Virus record (IMG/VR): IMGVR_UViG_3300030098_004232
Span: 1 to 48,754 of that record
Length of the DNA stretch: 48,754 bases
Reading direction: 5' to 3' (one strand)
Source: a virus
Every line of letters begins with the position of its first letter. Position 1 is the first letter of the stretch. This document shows positions 26,303 through 34,882 of this stretch, in pieces. A program made the translations under genes and the position numbers. The notes beneath the pieces are model-generated. The model searched no databases. It saw only the letters and a list, made by a program, of their open reading frames with translations, and was not told the origin of the DNA.

Positions 26303-28135
26303 TTAACTCGTTGTAAATTTTGCTATATTAGCAGCACTTGTTTCTGGAGTAAATTCCTCCGTTGCATTTGAAGTAGGACTAGCTGGAGTTTCTCCACCAG
26401 CTGCTAAACCTAGTGCAGTTACTCCTGATCCTTTTGCTCTTCTTCCTGTAGACAATGCAGGTCTAGTTGACCAAGCCGTTCCATCCCAACCTTGAGTGCT
26501 AGTAGAAGGGCCTGAGGAAGATCCACCAAAAATTAATCCTATTGGATAAGTTCCTGATGCTCCTCCTTGAGCTTGTGTTTGCAGTGCAGTTGCACTTGCA
26601 GTCCAGTTATTTCCATCATATGCTTCAGTTTCTAAACCTGTTGGCGGTCCTGTTAAACAAGCCATATGAGCTCCAGCTGATGTACCAAAAACTAAAGCAT
26701 CATATCCAGCGACATTACACGCATTACCTGCTGTCCAAGTTGAGCCATTATATTCATAACTTGTTGTTAAATCTGTACCAGGGGGTGTTTCTCCGGCAAC
26801 TCCTAACGCAGCAGTTTGCGTTCCCGCTCCACCTGTATATGCTTGTGCTGCTCCATAAGTACCAGGAGATTCAGTCCAAGAAGTGCCATTATATTCGTAT
26901 GTATTATTAACTCTCGATCCAGGGTTTTGTCTACCTGTAAAAGATAAACCTGCAGTTTGAGTTCCAGCACCACCTAAAAAAGAAAGAGCTTGTGGTAAAT
27001 TACTTCCTTCAGACCAAGTTGATCCATTATATTCTTCACTGTTGTCTGTTCCTGAAGGATAGTTACCACCAAAACATAAACCTGTATCTGCAGGTGAATT
27101 AGTTGCCATTGCATGTCCACTTCTAGCTGTATTTAAATTTCCGCCACTTCCCCATGCTGCACCTGTTACTACGTTTGTTGATCTGGTAAATTCTTCTGTA
27201 AAATTTTGACCACTTCCAGCATTACCTTGAAAAGCTAGTGCTGCTGAAGTCGTTCCAGCTCTAGTTCCGTTTTGTCTTCCATTTCCTAGAGAAGGTGCTG
27301 CAGTAAAAGTTGTACCATCATATTTGAAAGCATTAGTGCTATTAGGTGAAGGGGCAAATACTAAGCCATCTGCTTCACTTCCCACACCTGCTGAACCTTG
27401 ACTTGAAGCTGGATAATTTGTTTCTGCTGACCATGTACTTCCATTATATCCTTCAACAGCATTTGTTGTTCCAAAAGAAGGTGGTGTTTCTCCGCCAATG
27501 CATAATGCTGATGTTTCACTATCTCCTAAAAATCCAACTTGACTCCTAGCTGTTGACAGAGTGCCTGAATTTGTCCAAGCAGATCCATTATATTTTTCTG
27601 TATTATTAAACCAAGTATAAGGAGGATTATAAAAACCTCCAAAAGCTATACCTGCTGTTTGTGTTCCTGCTGATCCAACTCCCCATCTTGCGTTCGAACC
27701 GTTTCCTTCAGCGCTCCATGTTGATCCATTATATTCATATGCTTCTGTTGTTGCAGTAGTAGGAGGCGGTCCAATTCTACCAAAAGTTTTTAAACCTGCT
27801 GTTTGAGTTCCTAAACCACCACATAAATCTGCAACTTGAGGAAGGTCGCCACCACTTGACCAACCAGAACCATTGTATTCAAAAGTTCCAGCTTGAGCTG
27901 CACCTGGAGGATTAAGCGCTCCTCCAAAAGCTAATGCTGCTGTTTGTGATCCTCCACCACCACCGTACGTTCTATTACCTGGTAAAGTTCCAGAACTTGC
28001 CCATGCTTCACTAATAGCTAATCCACTTAGATTTCCTGTAGTATTGTTATACCAAACTTGTCCATCTAATGGATCATCAGGATTCGTTGTTTGGCGTTTT
28101 ATTAATACGCCTGTAAGTTCTTTATATGTAGTCAC
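26303..28135 (-). CDS. Kelch-like repeat fibre protein C (6+6 units)
   Basis: A 610-residue paralogue of A and B with the same layout: an N-terminal cap (LDGQVWYNNTTGNL), six kelch-like units, a central module (EEFTRSTNVVTGAAWGSGG, near 27150-27200), six more units and an EEFTPETS cap. Repeat units read like GTQTAGLxFGG and NTEEYNGSTW, and vary mostly in the loop between GG and the tyrosine. It has no inserted domain. It is first in the tandem array, two bases from protein B, and is a likely fibre subunit. Confidence 0.8.
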   Translation of the reverse strand: MTTYKELTGVLIKRQTTNPDDPLDGQVWYNNTTGNLSGLAISEAWASSGTLPGNRTYGGGGGSQTAALAFGGALNPPGAAQAGTFEYNGSGWSSGGDLPQVADLCGGLGTQTAGLKTFGRIGPPPTTATTEAYEYNGSTWSAEGNGSNARWGVGSAGTQTAGIAFGGFYNPPYTWFNNTEKYNGSAWTNSGTLSTARSQVGFLGDSETSALCIGGETPPSFGTTNAVEGYNGSTWSAETNYPASSQGSAGVGSEADGLVFAPSPNSTNAFKYDGTTFTAAPSLGNGRQNGTRAGTTSAALAFQGNAGSGQNFTEEFTRSTNVVTGAAWGSGGNLNTARSGHAMATNSPADTGLCFGGNYPSGTDNSEEYNGSTWSEGSNLPQALSFLGGAGTQTAGLSFTGRQNPGSRVNNTYEYNGTSWTESPGTYGAAQAYTGGAGTQTAALGVAGETPPGTDLTTSYEYNGSTWTAGNACNVAGYDALVFGTSAGAHMACLTGPPTGLETEAYDGNNWTASATALQTQAQGGASGTYPIGLIFGGSSSGPSTSTQGWDGTAWSTRPALSTGRRAKGSGVTALGLAAGGETPASPTSNATEEFTPETSAANIAKFTTS

Positions 28136-28143
28136 AAAACTCC

Positions 28144-29169
28144 TTAATTATTCTTTAATAACCAACCTTGTGTCGCGTCAGTATAAACTAAGGTGTTTCC
28201 CGCTCTCTCTGTTGATACAGTAAGATTAGCTGCAGTACCTTGAATTTTTTGACTGTTCCTTCCTACTGTCATGTTAAATGTATCAAAAGTGCCTGCATAG
28301 TCTATAAACACAACCTCATCACCAATACTTGGCCCAGATGGTAAAGTCATTGTTATTGCTTGAGAAGTAGTATCAATAAAATATCCTTCACCAGCTACAG
28401 CTGTAAAATCTCCAGTTTTTACTGCTTGCCATGATGTTCCTCCAGACACTGCTGCAAAAGATAATACGCCTGATCCGTTTGTCTTTAAAAATTCATCAGC
28501 ATTACCATCCGTTGCAGGTAAAGTTAATGTTATATCACCTGCAAGTGTAGGTGCTTTTAACTGAACATAATTTGTTCCGTCATCAGTATCTTCTGTAAAT
28601 CTTAAAGTACCAGCTTGTGTTGAATTACCTGAAATTTGTACAACTCCTGTACCGTTTGGTGCTAATGGAATATTACCATTTGAAACTGAAACTATTGAAT
28701 TACCATTAACATCTAAATTTCCACCTAATTGTGGAGAAGTATCATCTACTACATCACCACCAGTCTGAACTTCAACTACGTTTGTTCCGTTAGAATAAAC
28801 TATTTTAGTTGTTGTTGTAGACCAAGTAACACCAGACCCAGATGCTGTTTTAAAAGTAATATCTTGACCACCAGCTGTTGAATTTTTTAAAATATAATTC
28901 ATCTCAGTGCCGTCAGGAATAGTTACAGTTGCTGCACTTCCTAATGAACCTGATGAAGTAAATTCAATAACTGCGGTGGCAACTTCTGATCCTGTACCAC
29001 CATTTGTAACTGTTAAAGTATTAGTACCTGCAGTAATTTGTTTTGAAATGTAACCACCAGATATTTGTTCTAATATTTCTAAATTTGTGTTTGTTTTATC
29101 ACCCCATAGACCGGCTTGTTCACCAGTCACCATTTTTTCAATACCTAAATTTGTATATGTCGATGCCAT
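28144..29169 (-). CDS. Fibre-like tail protein
   Basis: A 341-residue protein starting MASTYTNLGIEKMVTGEQAG and WGDKTNTNLEILEQ, an opening I recall from many marine-phage tail fibre proteins. It continues with Thr/Ser/Gly-rich beta strands (for example NGGTGSEVATAV) and a C-terminal AGEGYFIDTTSQAITMTLPS region that occurs in other fibre tips. The pattern fits a trimeric fibre, with repeats of LGGNLDVNGNSI type. It lies just upstream of the kelch genes, with no enzyme motif. Confidence 0.72.
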   Translation of the reverse strand: MASTYTNLGIEKMVTGEQAGLWGDKTNTNLEILEQISGGYISKQITAGTNTLTVTNGGTGSEVATAVIEFTSSGSLGSAATVTIPDGTEMNYILKNSTAGGQDITFKTASGSGVTWSTTTTKIVYSNGTNVVEVQTGGDVVDDTSPQLGGNLDVNGNSIVSVSNGNIPLAPNGTGVVQISGNSTQAGTLRFTEDTDDGTNYVQLKAPTLAGDITLTLPATDGNADEFLKTNGSGVLSFAAVSGGTSWQAVKTGDFTAVAGEGYFIDTTSQAITMTLPSGPSIGDEVVFIDYAGTFDTFNMTVGRNSQKIQGTAANLTVSTERAGNTLVYTDATQGWLLKNN

Positions 29170-29184
29170 CTTATAAACTCCTGT

Positions 29185-30111
29185 TTATGCTGCAATATCG
29201 GTCCAAGTTGTTTGTGAACCAGTATTTACCTCACTATAAGTCACAGTGCTACCAGTGTCAACACTTCCCCAAGCAATAGCACTTGCTAATCCTAGCCCTG
29301 AAGTAATACCTAAACCAGTAGGTTTTATCACAGCTGTTTGTTTTGTTGTTATATTACCTAAAGAAGATGTAATTGTAAAACCGCTTACATCTACTTTAGA
29401 AACTACTTCTACTGAACCTAAACCTGAGGAAATTGTAAATCCAGTAGGTCTGATAGTTATATCAGTAAATGCTCTAAATGTAGACCCAAAGCCAACATTT
29501 ATTTGTTGACCAGTTAAGCTTACGTCTGCAGAACCTGGAGTAGTTGCAGGATTAATTGCTGACGTAATTTGAATACCAGATAACGAAACTGTTTCGAAGT
29601 TTGTAACAATTGGACTACCAACAGATAGAGTTACAGGATTAGCATTTACGTGAACACCTATACCATCACCTGAAATATCAACTAAACCTATTCCTGAAGT
29701 AATTGTGTTTGTTATTTTTTGAGTTAAAGCGTTTGCTTTTATTGTAACACCACCAAGAGATACAGTAATAGCAAATCCAGAAGGCGCTGCAGAGTATGCA
29801 ACTCCCCAACCAAGATTGCCCCAAGTTTTTCTACCCCAACCTACTTCTATATCATCTTCTACAACTGTAGTTCCAATTGATGAAGTGAATCCTTGACCGG
29901 TTACAGGTATGGTTACACCTAGACCATTTCTACCCCAATCACCTTGACCCCAAAGATTTCTACCCCAACCTTCAGAATTAAAAGCGATATTTTGTGCGTT
30001 GATACTTCCACCGGTATTCCAACTACCTTTTCCCCATGCAGCTCCTGTACCCCATGCAGAAGCATTTGTAATGGCACGTACGCCAGTGACTGATACTGTG
30101 ACGTTAGCCAT
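29185..30111 (-). CDS. Trp-Gly repeat tail structural protein
   Basis: A 308-residue protein. Residues about 18-105 hold repeated Trp-Gly elements (WGTGAAWGKGSW, GWGRNLWGQGDWGRN, GWGRKTWGNLGWG). The rest consists of Ig-like or fibre-like strands, each starting with a Val/Ile-rich strand and a Gly-Leu or Gly-Ile turn (SGFTITSSLGNITTKQ and similar). I recall such proteins beside marine-phage fibre genes. It is probably an adhesive part of the tail. Trp enrichment is high compared with the neighbours. Confidence 0.6.
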   Translation of the reverse strand: MANVTVSVTGVRAITNASAWGTGAAWGKGSWNTGGSINAQNIAFNSEGWGRNLWGQGDWGRNGLGVTIPVTGQGFTSSIGTTVVEDDIEVGWGRKTWGNLGWGVAYSAAPSGFAITVSLGGVTIKANALTQKITNTITSGIGLVDISGDGIGVHVNANPVTLSVGSPIVTNFETVSLSGIQITSAINPATTPGSADVSLTGQQINVGFGSTFRAFTDITIRPTGFTISSGLGSVEVVSKVDVSGFTITSSLGNITTKQTAVIKPTGLGITSGLGLASAIAWGSVDTGSTVTYSEVNTGSQTTWTDIAA

Positions 30112-30124
30112 TATGCTTTACCTC

Positions 30125-30562
30125 CTAAGCTAATCTAATTATTGCTAATGTGTCAGTAAAGTTTGGAAACTGAATTGTGAAAGTCCCTGATGTTGATGTT
30201 TTATTTGAAACAAAATCTAAAACCGCTACAGATTTATTTGCTTGTGATGTATTATAAATTAATGCACCCATAGCTGTTATCGTAGCTGTTAAATAAGATA
30301 AATCTGCAAAATCTACTATCGCAGTAGTTCCTGATAATTTATGAGTTTGTCCTGTCAATACTTTACCACCTGATGAATAATCACCAGTTGAGTCAGTAAC
30401 TTGACCTGCAGTTGTAAATGATGCAAGTGATGGTCCAATAACTGAAGTATCTGTATAAAGTGCTAATTTAAATTTATTACCACCTGATGCATCAAAATTG
30501 TGAGTACCACTTAAAAGTTGATTTTTAAATGAACTTGTAATTGCGCTTGTTGTAATAGCCAT
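30125..30562 (-). CDS. Tail structural protein, beta-rich
   Basis: A 145-residue, mostly beta-strand Thr/Ser-rich protein with a helical N-terminus (SAITSSFKNQLLSG), then NKFKLALYTDT, and a repeated Ala/Thr/Leu strand toward the end (LDFVSNKTSTSGTFTIQF). The layout resembles small fibre or baseplate proteins of marine phages. It sits directly after the adaptor genes, as a tail attachment protein would. No motif shows more. Confidence 0.55.
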   Translation of the reverse strand: MAITTSAITSSFKNQLLSGTHNFDASGGNKFKLALYTDTSVIGPSLASFTTAGQVTDSTGDYSSGGKVLTGQTHKLSGTTAIVDFADLSYLTATITAMGALIYNTSQANKSVAVLDFVSNKTSTSGTFTIQFPNFTDTLAIIRLA

Positions 30563-30576
30563 AATTTTCTCCTGTT

Positions 30577-31230
30577 TTACGGTGACGGTGAATCTATTTT
30601 AATTCTTATCGCACCATTGAAATAATCATCTCTTCGTCTTCTTCCAATCTGCTCAATAGCATACTTGGATATAGCATTATTATACTGTTTTTCGTAATAT
30701 TGCAACATCTCTATAGGCCCTTTTAAGTAACCAAAAGCTTCTATTAAACACGCATATAATAGACCATTTGGGAATCTTTTGCTTACATAAGTTTCAGTAT
30801 TAGAAGAAGATAAACCTGTAGGTAAAGCTACATAACTAGCTTGAATAGAAAAAGTAGAACTTGGTATAGGGGCAAACATAAGGGTATCATCATCGAAGTT
30901 TGCATAATATTTAGGCACACCAGTTGCACTTGTTGAATTAAATTCGTCAATAAAAGTTGTATCTCTTTTTTCTAAATAAATTTTTTCACCAGAATTAGTT
31001 ATTTGTATTGCTCTAATGATTAAAGCTCCTGTAGGAAAATTTAAAAATTTTTGAGAAGCTACCATACTTGCAGTTGCATATTTTCTATCAGCATCAGTAT
31101 TTACATCTCTTAAAATTCTTTCCTCTGCATCTGCAATAAAACCATTGACCACATCATCAGTAAAAACTGAACTGTCAACTTCAGTGTAATTTCTAATTTT
31201 TGTAACTAATTGTGCGTATGTTAATGCCAT
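30577..31230 (-). CDS. Adaptor-like head-to-tail protein (SU10/T7 gp11 type)
   Basis: A 217-residue protein. The helix at the start (AQLVTKIRNYTEVDSSVFTDDVVNGF, with IADAEERILRDV) and strands such as IQASYVALPTGL match the phage adaptor family, which joins portal to tail in SU10- and T7-like particles. The later helical part (KRFPNGLLYACLIEAFGYLK) packs on the neighbouring subunit in known adaptors. It begins with a TAATG junction on the 126-residue gene. Confidence 0.7.
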   Translation of the reverse strand: MALTYAQLVTKIRNYTEVDSSVFTDDVVNGFIADAEERILRDVNTDADRKYATASMVASQKFLNFPTGALIIRAIQITNSGEKIYLEKRDTTFIDEFNSTSATGVPKYYANFDDDTLMFAPIPSSTFSIQASYVALPTGLSSSNTETYVSKRFPNGLLYACLIEAFGYLKGPIEMLQYYEKQYNNAISKYAIEQIGRRRRDDYFNGAIRIKIDSPSP

Positions 31231-31610
31231 TATACAACTACCTTAACCTTTCCTACTGAGGATAATATATCTAATCTTTTACCCTCTGGCAAAGGTAACA
31301 TACCAAAAATTAATTGTCCCTCTGCATTTAAACCTGAACTAGTTGAATATTGTGGTATTCCTAATGTGCCTTGAAAAGAACCAACCCTGACAGTCATGTT
31401 ACCTATATTATGTTGTACCCTTGTATTTCTTAAAGCTTGCGGATCACCACCATAAACTTTTGGATCTAATTGTGGTGACTTTGGTTCGTATTCAGAAATG
31501 TGAACCAACGAACCATTCCATTCTTTAACCATTTCAAGATATGGAAATGCTTGTCCAGATCTATCAGAAATAGATAATGCATATTTTCCTTTTGCAAATG
31601 TTCTAGCCAT
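31230..31610 (-). CDS. Conserved small virion-module protein
   Basis: A 126-residue protein whose opening (KGKYALSISDRSGQAFPYLE, then MVKEWNGSLVHISEYEPKSP) I recall from marine-phage structural modules. It is beta-rich, with no known motif, and lies between the two adaptor-like genes. A tail or neck accessory role is likely from position. Confidence 0.6.
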   Translation of the reverse strand: MARTFAKGKYALSISDRSGQAFPYLEMVKEWNGSLVHISEYEPKSPQLDPKVYGGDPQALRNTRVQHNIGNMTVRVGSFQGTLGIPQYSTSSGLNAEGQLIFGMLPLPEGKRLDILSSVGKVKVVV

Positions 31611-31611
31611 A

Positions 31612-32322
31612 TTAAGTTACCGTTGGGTAATATTGTGCTGGAGTAATAAATGTTGATGATCTTGAACCATCCTCATCTAAAGCTCTTTTTATTTCATCTT
31701 CATAATATAATTTTAAAGCTTGAGTTCTTTCTGGTGCATATTTTTGAGAAAGATAAAAAGCTAATCCTGATATCATGCAAGGTATCCATCTAAAAGGCAC
31801 ATCTGCTGTGTTAGTGTAAGCTCCTGCATCTTGTATTCTTTGCAAAGAATAATATTTTAGATGAGTGTAATTCTGTGCATCTGGCGTAATATACAATGTT
31901 ATCTTTGGTGTTGATGTACCTGCAGTATTTCTATCAACAAAATACTGAGAAGGTGTACCTGTTGAACCTTTATTAGGTAAAGCAGCATAAGTAGATCTAT
32001 CTATTTTTGTAATTGAAACATCTGTAGTATCTGAACCAGGATTAACAGTTGTTGCACTATTAGAAATGAAGGCTTCTAACACATCACTTACTCCAGCAAC
32101 CGTATCGTATTGAGATTGCGAAGCAACTAAAGCTACTGCATTAAGTTGTATTTTCCAAAGGTGAACACCTCGGTTACCCCATTCTGAAAACAAAACATTT
32201 AAGGATCTTCTTGCTTTTTTTAAATCGTAACCAGAGTTAGTTTGAATACCGCATCTTTCGTATGCTTCTTCTACTATTTCATCGATTGATAAATCGAATG
32301 TTGCTGTTCCGCTGGTTGCCAT
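31612..32322 (-). CDS. Head-to-tail adaptor-like protein (P22 gp4-type)
   Basis: A 236-residue protein. The N-terminal helices FDLSIDEIVEEAYERCGI and KKARRSLNVLFSEWGNRGV, then LWKIQLNAVALV, match the P22 gp4/SU10 adaptor pattern. The C-terminal helical stretch (FRWIPCMISGLAFYLSQKYA and YYEDEIKRALDED) is also typical. It is likely the portal-binding ring, with the 217-residue protein as a second adaptor below. Confidence 0.72.
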   Translation of the reverse strand: MATSGTATFDLSIDEIVEEAYERCGIQTNSGYDLKKARRSLNVLFSEWGNRGVHLWKIQLNAVALVASQSQYDTVAGVSDVLEAFISNSATTVNPGSDTTDVSITKIDRSTYAALPNKGSTGTPSQYFVDRNTAGTSTPKITLYITPDAQNYTHLKYYSLQRIQDAGAYTNTADVPFRWIPCMISGLAFYLSQKYAPERTQALKLYYEDEIKRALDEDGSRSSTFITPAQYYPTVT

Positions 32323-32333
32323 CTATACATATC

Positions 32334-32954
32334 CTACTTCTTGAGTTCTTTTACTATTCGTTTTTTTTCAGATTTAAGATTTCTTTTACCTTTTCGAGTG
32401 TAAGCTTTTTCAGCATCAACTCTTCCAAGTTCCTCAAGTCTGTTCATTCTTCTAGTATTTCTAGTTGAACCACCTCTTTTCATGTAGCCCATTTTATTTC
32501 TCACAGATGTAGGTAATTTTGCTAAACCCGGATTTTTACTTTTATCAACAGGTTTTAAACCACCTTTTTTCATTCCAGATGCTCTAACTTTTTTAGCTGC
32601 CTCTGAAACACCGCCACCCATCATTTTTTGCATTGGTCTTGGTCTATATGGAAAACCTGGATTAGTTGGATTAATAGGTCTATTAGGTCTTGTGCCTGTT
32701 ATTCTTTTAGCAGGTTTAGCCATACGACCTTTCGTAGGTTTTTTCTTAGCTACCCCACCTTTTTTCATAGCGCCTCTGTCTTGTAACATAGTTGGCATTC
32801 TTTTTGATTTTTCACCGACACCGTATCCTCTTGAATACATCATGTCACCGGATCGGCCTCCCATGCCGCCTCCCATCATTTTTTTCACTTTGCCACCTTT
32901 AGCCATTTTGCCCATAGCCATTCTTTTATGCATTGGTATTTTTGATTTGTCCAT
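32334..32954 (-). CDS. Highly basic Gly-Gly-motif protein
   Basis: A 206-residue protein with a very high Lys/Arg content and Met-Gly-Gly clusters. MAKGGKV, MKKGGVA, MKKGGLK and MKRGGST are four clear copies of the Gly-Gly motif, and MMGGG appears twice. There is no globular core; the C-terminus is a Lys/Arg-rich helix (KSEKKRIVKELKK). I recall such disordered basic proteins from ocean phage genomes; a role in packing DNA or in binding capsid interiors is a guess. Confidence 0.6.
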   Translation of the reverse strand: MDKSKIPMHKRMAMGKMAKGGKVKKMMGGGMGGRSGDMMYSRGYGVGEKSKRMPTMLQDRGAMKKGGVAKKKPTKGRMAKPAKRITGTRPNRPINPTNPGFPYRPRPMQKMMGGGVSEAAKKVRASGMKKGGLKPVDKSKNPGLAKLPTSVRNKMGYMKRGGSTRNTRRMNRLEELGRVDAEKAYTRKGKRNLKSEKKRIVKELKK

Positions 32955-32962
32955 TTTTCCTC

Positions 32963-33370
32963 CTAAAATATTCCTTTGAATCCAGTTCCTTTAGTTGCTG
33001 CACCTGAGCCAGGGATTCTTTTCTCGCCACCAAATGCAATTCCACCTTGTTTCATTTTTTTTGTTTTAGCCTTATCTCTTGTTCTTTCTTTTTTAATTCT
33101 TTTTCTATGTAAATGTCTTCTAAGTTGTGTAACAGGACTTAAACCAATACCGTAACCAGTTCTAGGAGTTTCTTTTCTCATTCTGTCTTTTACTTCATCT
33201 TTTACAGAATATTTTGGTTCTGTTGATCCACCTTTTTTCATACCAGGTAATTTTGGTTGTGTTCTAATAGGTTTATTTTTTTTACGTTTCTCTTCACGTT
33301 CTTTTTTAATTCTATCAATGATTGGTCTTAAACTTTCACCAATTGGTCTTAAACCTTCTTTTCTAGCCAT
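32963..33370 (-). CDS. Basic Gly-Gly-motif protein
   Basis: A 135-residue Lys/Arg-rich protein. It holds MKKGGST and MKQGGIA, two copies of the motif shared with its neighbour, and a helical basic stretch (KKEREEKRKKNKPIRTQ). No catalytic residues are seen. It lies two genes before the endolysin, downstream of the 42-residue gene; the motif links it to the other Gly-Gly proteins. Confidence 0.6.
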   Translation of the reverse strand: MARKEGLRPIGESLRPIIDRIKKEREEKRKKNKPIRTQPKLPGMKKGGSTEPKYSVKDEVKDRMRKETPRTGYGIGLSPVTQLRRHLHRKRIKKERTRDKAKTKKMKQGGIAFGGEKRIPGSGAATKGTGFKGIF

Positions 33371-33387
33371 AATATACTCCTGTTATT

Positions 33388-33399
33388 AAAGGGCCCTTT
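33388..33399. repeat. Perfect 12-base palindrome AAAGGGCCCTTT
   Basis: A perfect palindrome with no spare loop, between the 42- and 135-residue genes. The GGGCCC core recurs in the hairpin at 35843-35858. It is too short to be a strong terminator; it may be a protein-binding site or a chance repeat. Confidence 0.4.
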
Positions 33400-33416
33400 T
33401 GACGTTATAACTTATG

Positions 33417-33545
33417 TTATCTCGTCCTTACTTTATACCTTTTCTTTCGTTTCTTGTCTACTCTCTTACGCATTGCTCTTGAGGGTCTACCACCTCTTAA
33501 ATTACCTGTTATCTGTTGAGGTATCTGTGCTCTACTAATTGGCAT
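33417..33545 (-). CDS. Tiny basic protein (42 residues)
   Basis: A 42-codon gene, ATG at 33545 and TAA at 33419-33417. It is basic and carries one Gly-Gly motif copy (NLRGGRP). It starts with a TAATG junction at the endolysin stop and fits the gap to the 135-residue gene. The C-terminal half is nearly all Lys, Arg and Val (DKKRKKRYKVRTR). Function is unknown; overlap and composition make it likely to be real. Confidence 0.68.
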   Translation of the reverse strand: MPISRAQIPQQITGNLRGGRPSRAMRKRVDKKRKKRYKVRTR

Positions 33546-34024
33546 TAAACTAACACATCCTTTGCTTTACCTATAATTGGCTTATATTTGGTTCTACCTT
33601 CTTGTTTAAAAGCATGCATATACTGTTTTCTTGGTTGATCAGTAGTAAAGCTGCAATGGACCCACCCTGAATTTTTTTCACCTGGAGTGTAAAACTCGAG
33701 GATTAATTGATCGTAATTTAAGTGATCATGGATCCAATCACTTAATTCAGCATTATCAACTCCCGGACATTCGAAATCGCAAGCCTCGGCCCGTGCATGC
33801 TGCGAATTTGGTGAGCTACCGATAGCTACACACAGTTCTACTGAACGGAAACAACTAGTTACCCTTACTCTGCCGAAATGGTCACGTACTGGTTGAAGTA
33901 TTTCTTCACATAAAACTTTTAATTTTTCTACTTGATCAGCATTTGGATTATTATCAATCCCCTTCCTTATTGCAGTGTCTGATTTTGTCAGCTCTTGAAG
34001 GGTAAAATTACGTGTCAGATTCAT
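33545..34024 (-). CDS. Endolysin: M15-type D-Ala-D-Ala peptidase
   Basis: A 159-residue protein matching the M15 peptidases that cut cell-wall peptide bridges. NLTRNFTLQELTKSDTAIRKG is the usual N-terminus. SQHARAEACDF gives the zinc ligands H76 and D83, and NSGWVHCSF the third ligand H123; E110 in LILEF is the likely general base. The motif reads Ala where Gly is usual between H and D. At 159 residues it is a single-domain endolysin without a cell-wall-binding domain. No signal peptide is visible, so release through a holin is expected. It overlaps the upstream gene by 17 bases. Confidence 0.88.
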   Translation of the reverse strand: MNLTRNFTLQELTKSDTAIRKGIDNNPNADQVEKLKVLCEEILQPVRDHFGRVRVTSCFRSVELCVAIGSSPNSQHARAEACDFECPGVDNAELSDWIHDHLNYDQLILEFYTPGEKNSGWVHCSFTTDQPRKQYMHAFKQEGRTKYKPIIGKAKDVLV

Positions 34025-34667
34025 TTTTTTTCTCCTCTATTTGGTAAAACATTTTATCTGTATCTTCTGTAGTCCATCCTTTATCTTCGACAGACCAGTG
34101 AGTAGTTTGGACTTTATAGTCAGGCCAATCGTTAGAAACAGTGTAGTTAGCAACATGCCACAAAAGACGATTATTAGGCTGAGCTGCATAATTACCGTTA
34201 TCAAGCTCCAGTATATGGTGACACTTATGTTCATCAGGAATTTCAGAGTGTTCAGTGTCAATTTCATTAACTTCTGGAGAAGCCCAATCAATTGTGAATA
34301 AATATTGTCCATGATAAAATTTTTTATCTTTTCCTAAATATTTTCCTTTTGCACCACCTAAAAAATCAAATTCAGTACAACTAGGATAATAACTAAAGCA
34401 ATTCCACAATTCCAACTCGTCGACTGACATATCTGGCACTTTGGATCTGTCAAAGTCTTTTTGAAAAAACGCTGAAATAGGCAAACGCCAGTAGCATGCA
34501 CCGTTTGGTAACATGCAATGAAATAGGAGGGAACGTCCTGTAATCGCTGCCATGCCAAAGATAATACAGTCCATACTTTCTGTTTTATATTTTGGATCGA
34601 GATCATATAAATATTCCTTTCTTACTTTTGCGTATATAGTTGGTATATTAATGTTTAGGTATGCCAT
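34008..34667 (-). CDS. Conserved phage protein of unknown function
   Basis: A 219-residue protein, Cys- and Trp-rich for its size (MDCIIFGMAAITGRSLLFHC, MLPNGACYWRLPISAFFQ, and a C-terminal DYKVQTTHWSVED). I do not recognise a family. Similar proteins are recalled next to endolysins in marine phage contigs. Its stop lies inside the endolysin start, so the two are likely translated together. Confidence 0.55.
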   Translation of the reverse strand: MAYLNINIPTIYAKVRKEYLYDLDPKYKTESMDCIIFGMAAITGRSLLFHCMLPNGACYWRLPISAFFQKDFDRSKVPDMSVDELELWNCFSYYPSCTEFDFLGGAKGKYLGKDKKFYHGQYLFTIDWASPEVNEIDTEHSEIPDEHKCHHILELDNGNYAAQPNNRLLWHVANYTVSNDWPDYKVQTTHWSVEDKGWTTEDTDKMFYQIEEKKNESDT

Positions 34668-34882
34668 TAGTCAAGTATGAGAGAAGTTATTTTCTTTTCC
34701 CCCATGTAGATTTCTATGTTTGCCTTAGATTTTATGCATTTGTAGACTACTCTGTCTTTACTACTTTTGTCTTTCATGGCGTATCTTTTTCCTTTAAGAC
34801 AGTTTTGTAAATTATCATAGTAACGGTGTTCTATAATTTTATGGTCTTGCACGAGTAAAAGAGCGAATACTATTTCTATCAT
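34667..34882 (-). CDS. Small protein with hydrophobic N-terminus
   Basis: A 71-residue protein. IEIVFALLLV at the start could be a short signal or anchor. The rest is basic with two cysteines (NCLKGKRYAMKDKSSKDRVV, then YKCIKSK). Possibly a small secreted or membrane-associated lysis accessory; placed between the TM coiled-coil gene and the endolysin-linked gene with TAATG junctions on both sides. Confidence 0.55.
   Translation of the reverse strand: MIEIVFALLLVQDHKIIEHRYYDNLQNCLKGKRYAMKDKSSKDRVVYKCIKSKANIEIYMGEKKITSLILD

Noticed and set aside
26542-26910. 122-codon plus-strand frame in kelch protein C
   Set aside because: It is a shadow of the repeat coding strand, with low-complexity Leu/His translation.
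21947-28135. Regular DNA periodicity that could be taken for a CRISPR array
   Set aside because: The period (about 135 bases) and variable sequence come from protein repeats in one open frame, not direct DNA repeats with spacers.
32692-32979. 95-codon plus-strand frame opposite a basic protein
   Set aside because: Proline/Leu/Ile-rich antisense of Lys/Arg/Gly codons; no start signal and no likely function.
33388-33399. AAAGGGCCCTTT as a terminator
   Set aside because: It has no loop and no T-tract beyond the palindrome; a stable hairpin would need at least four unpaired bases.
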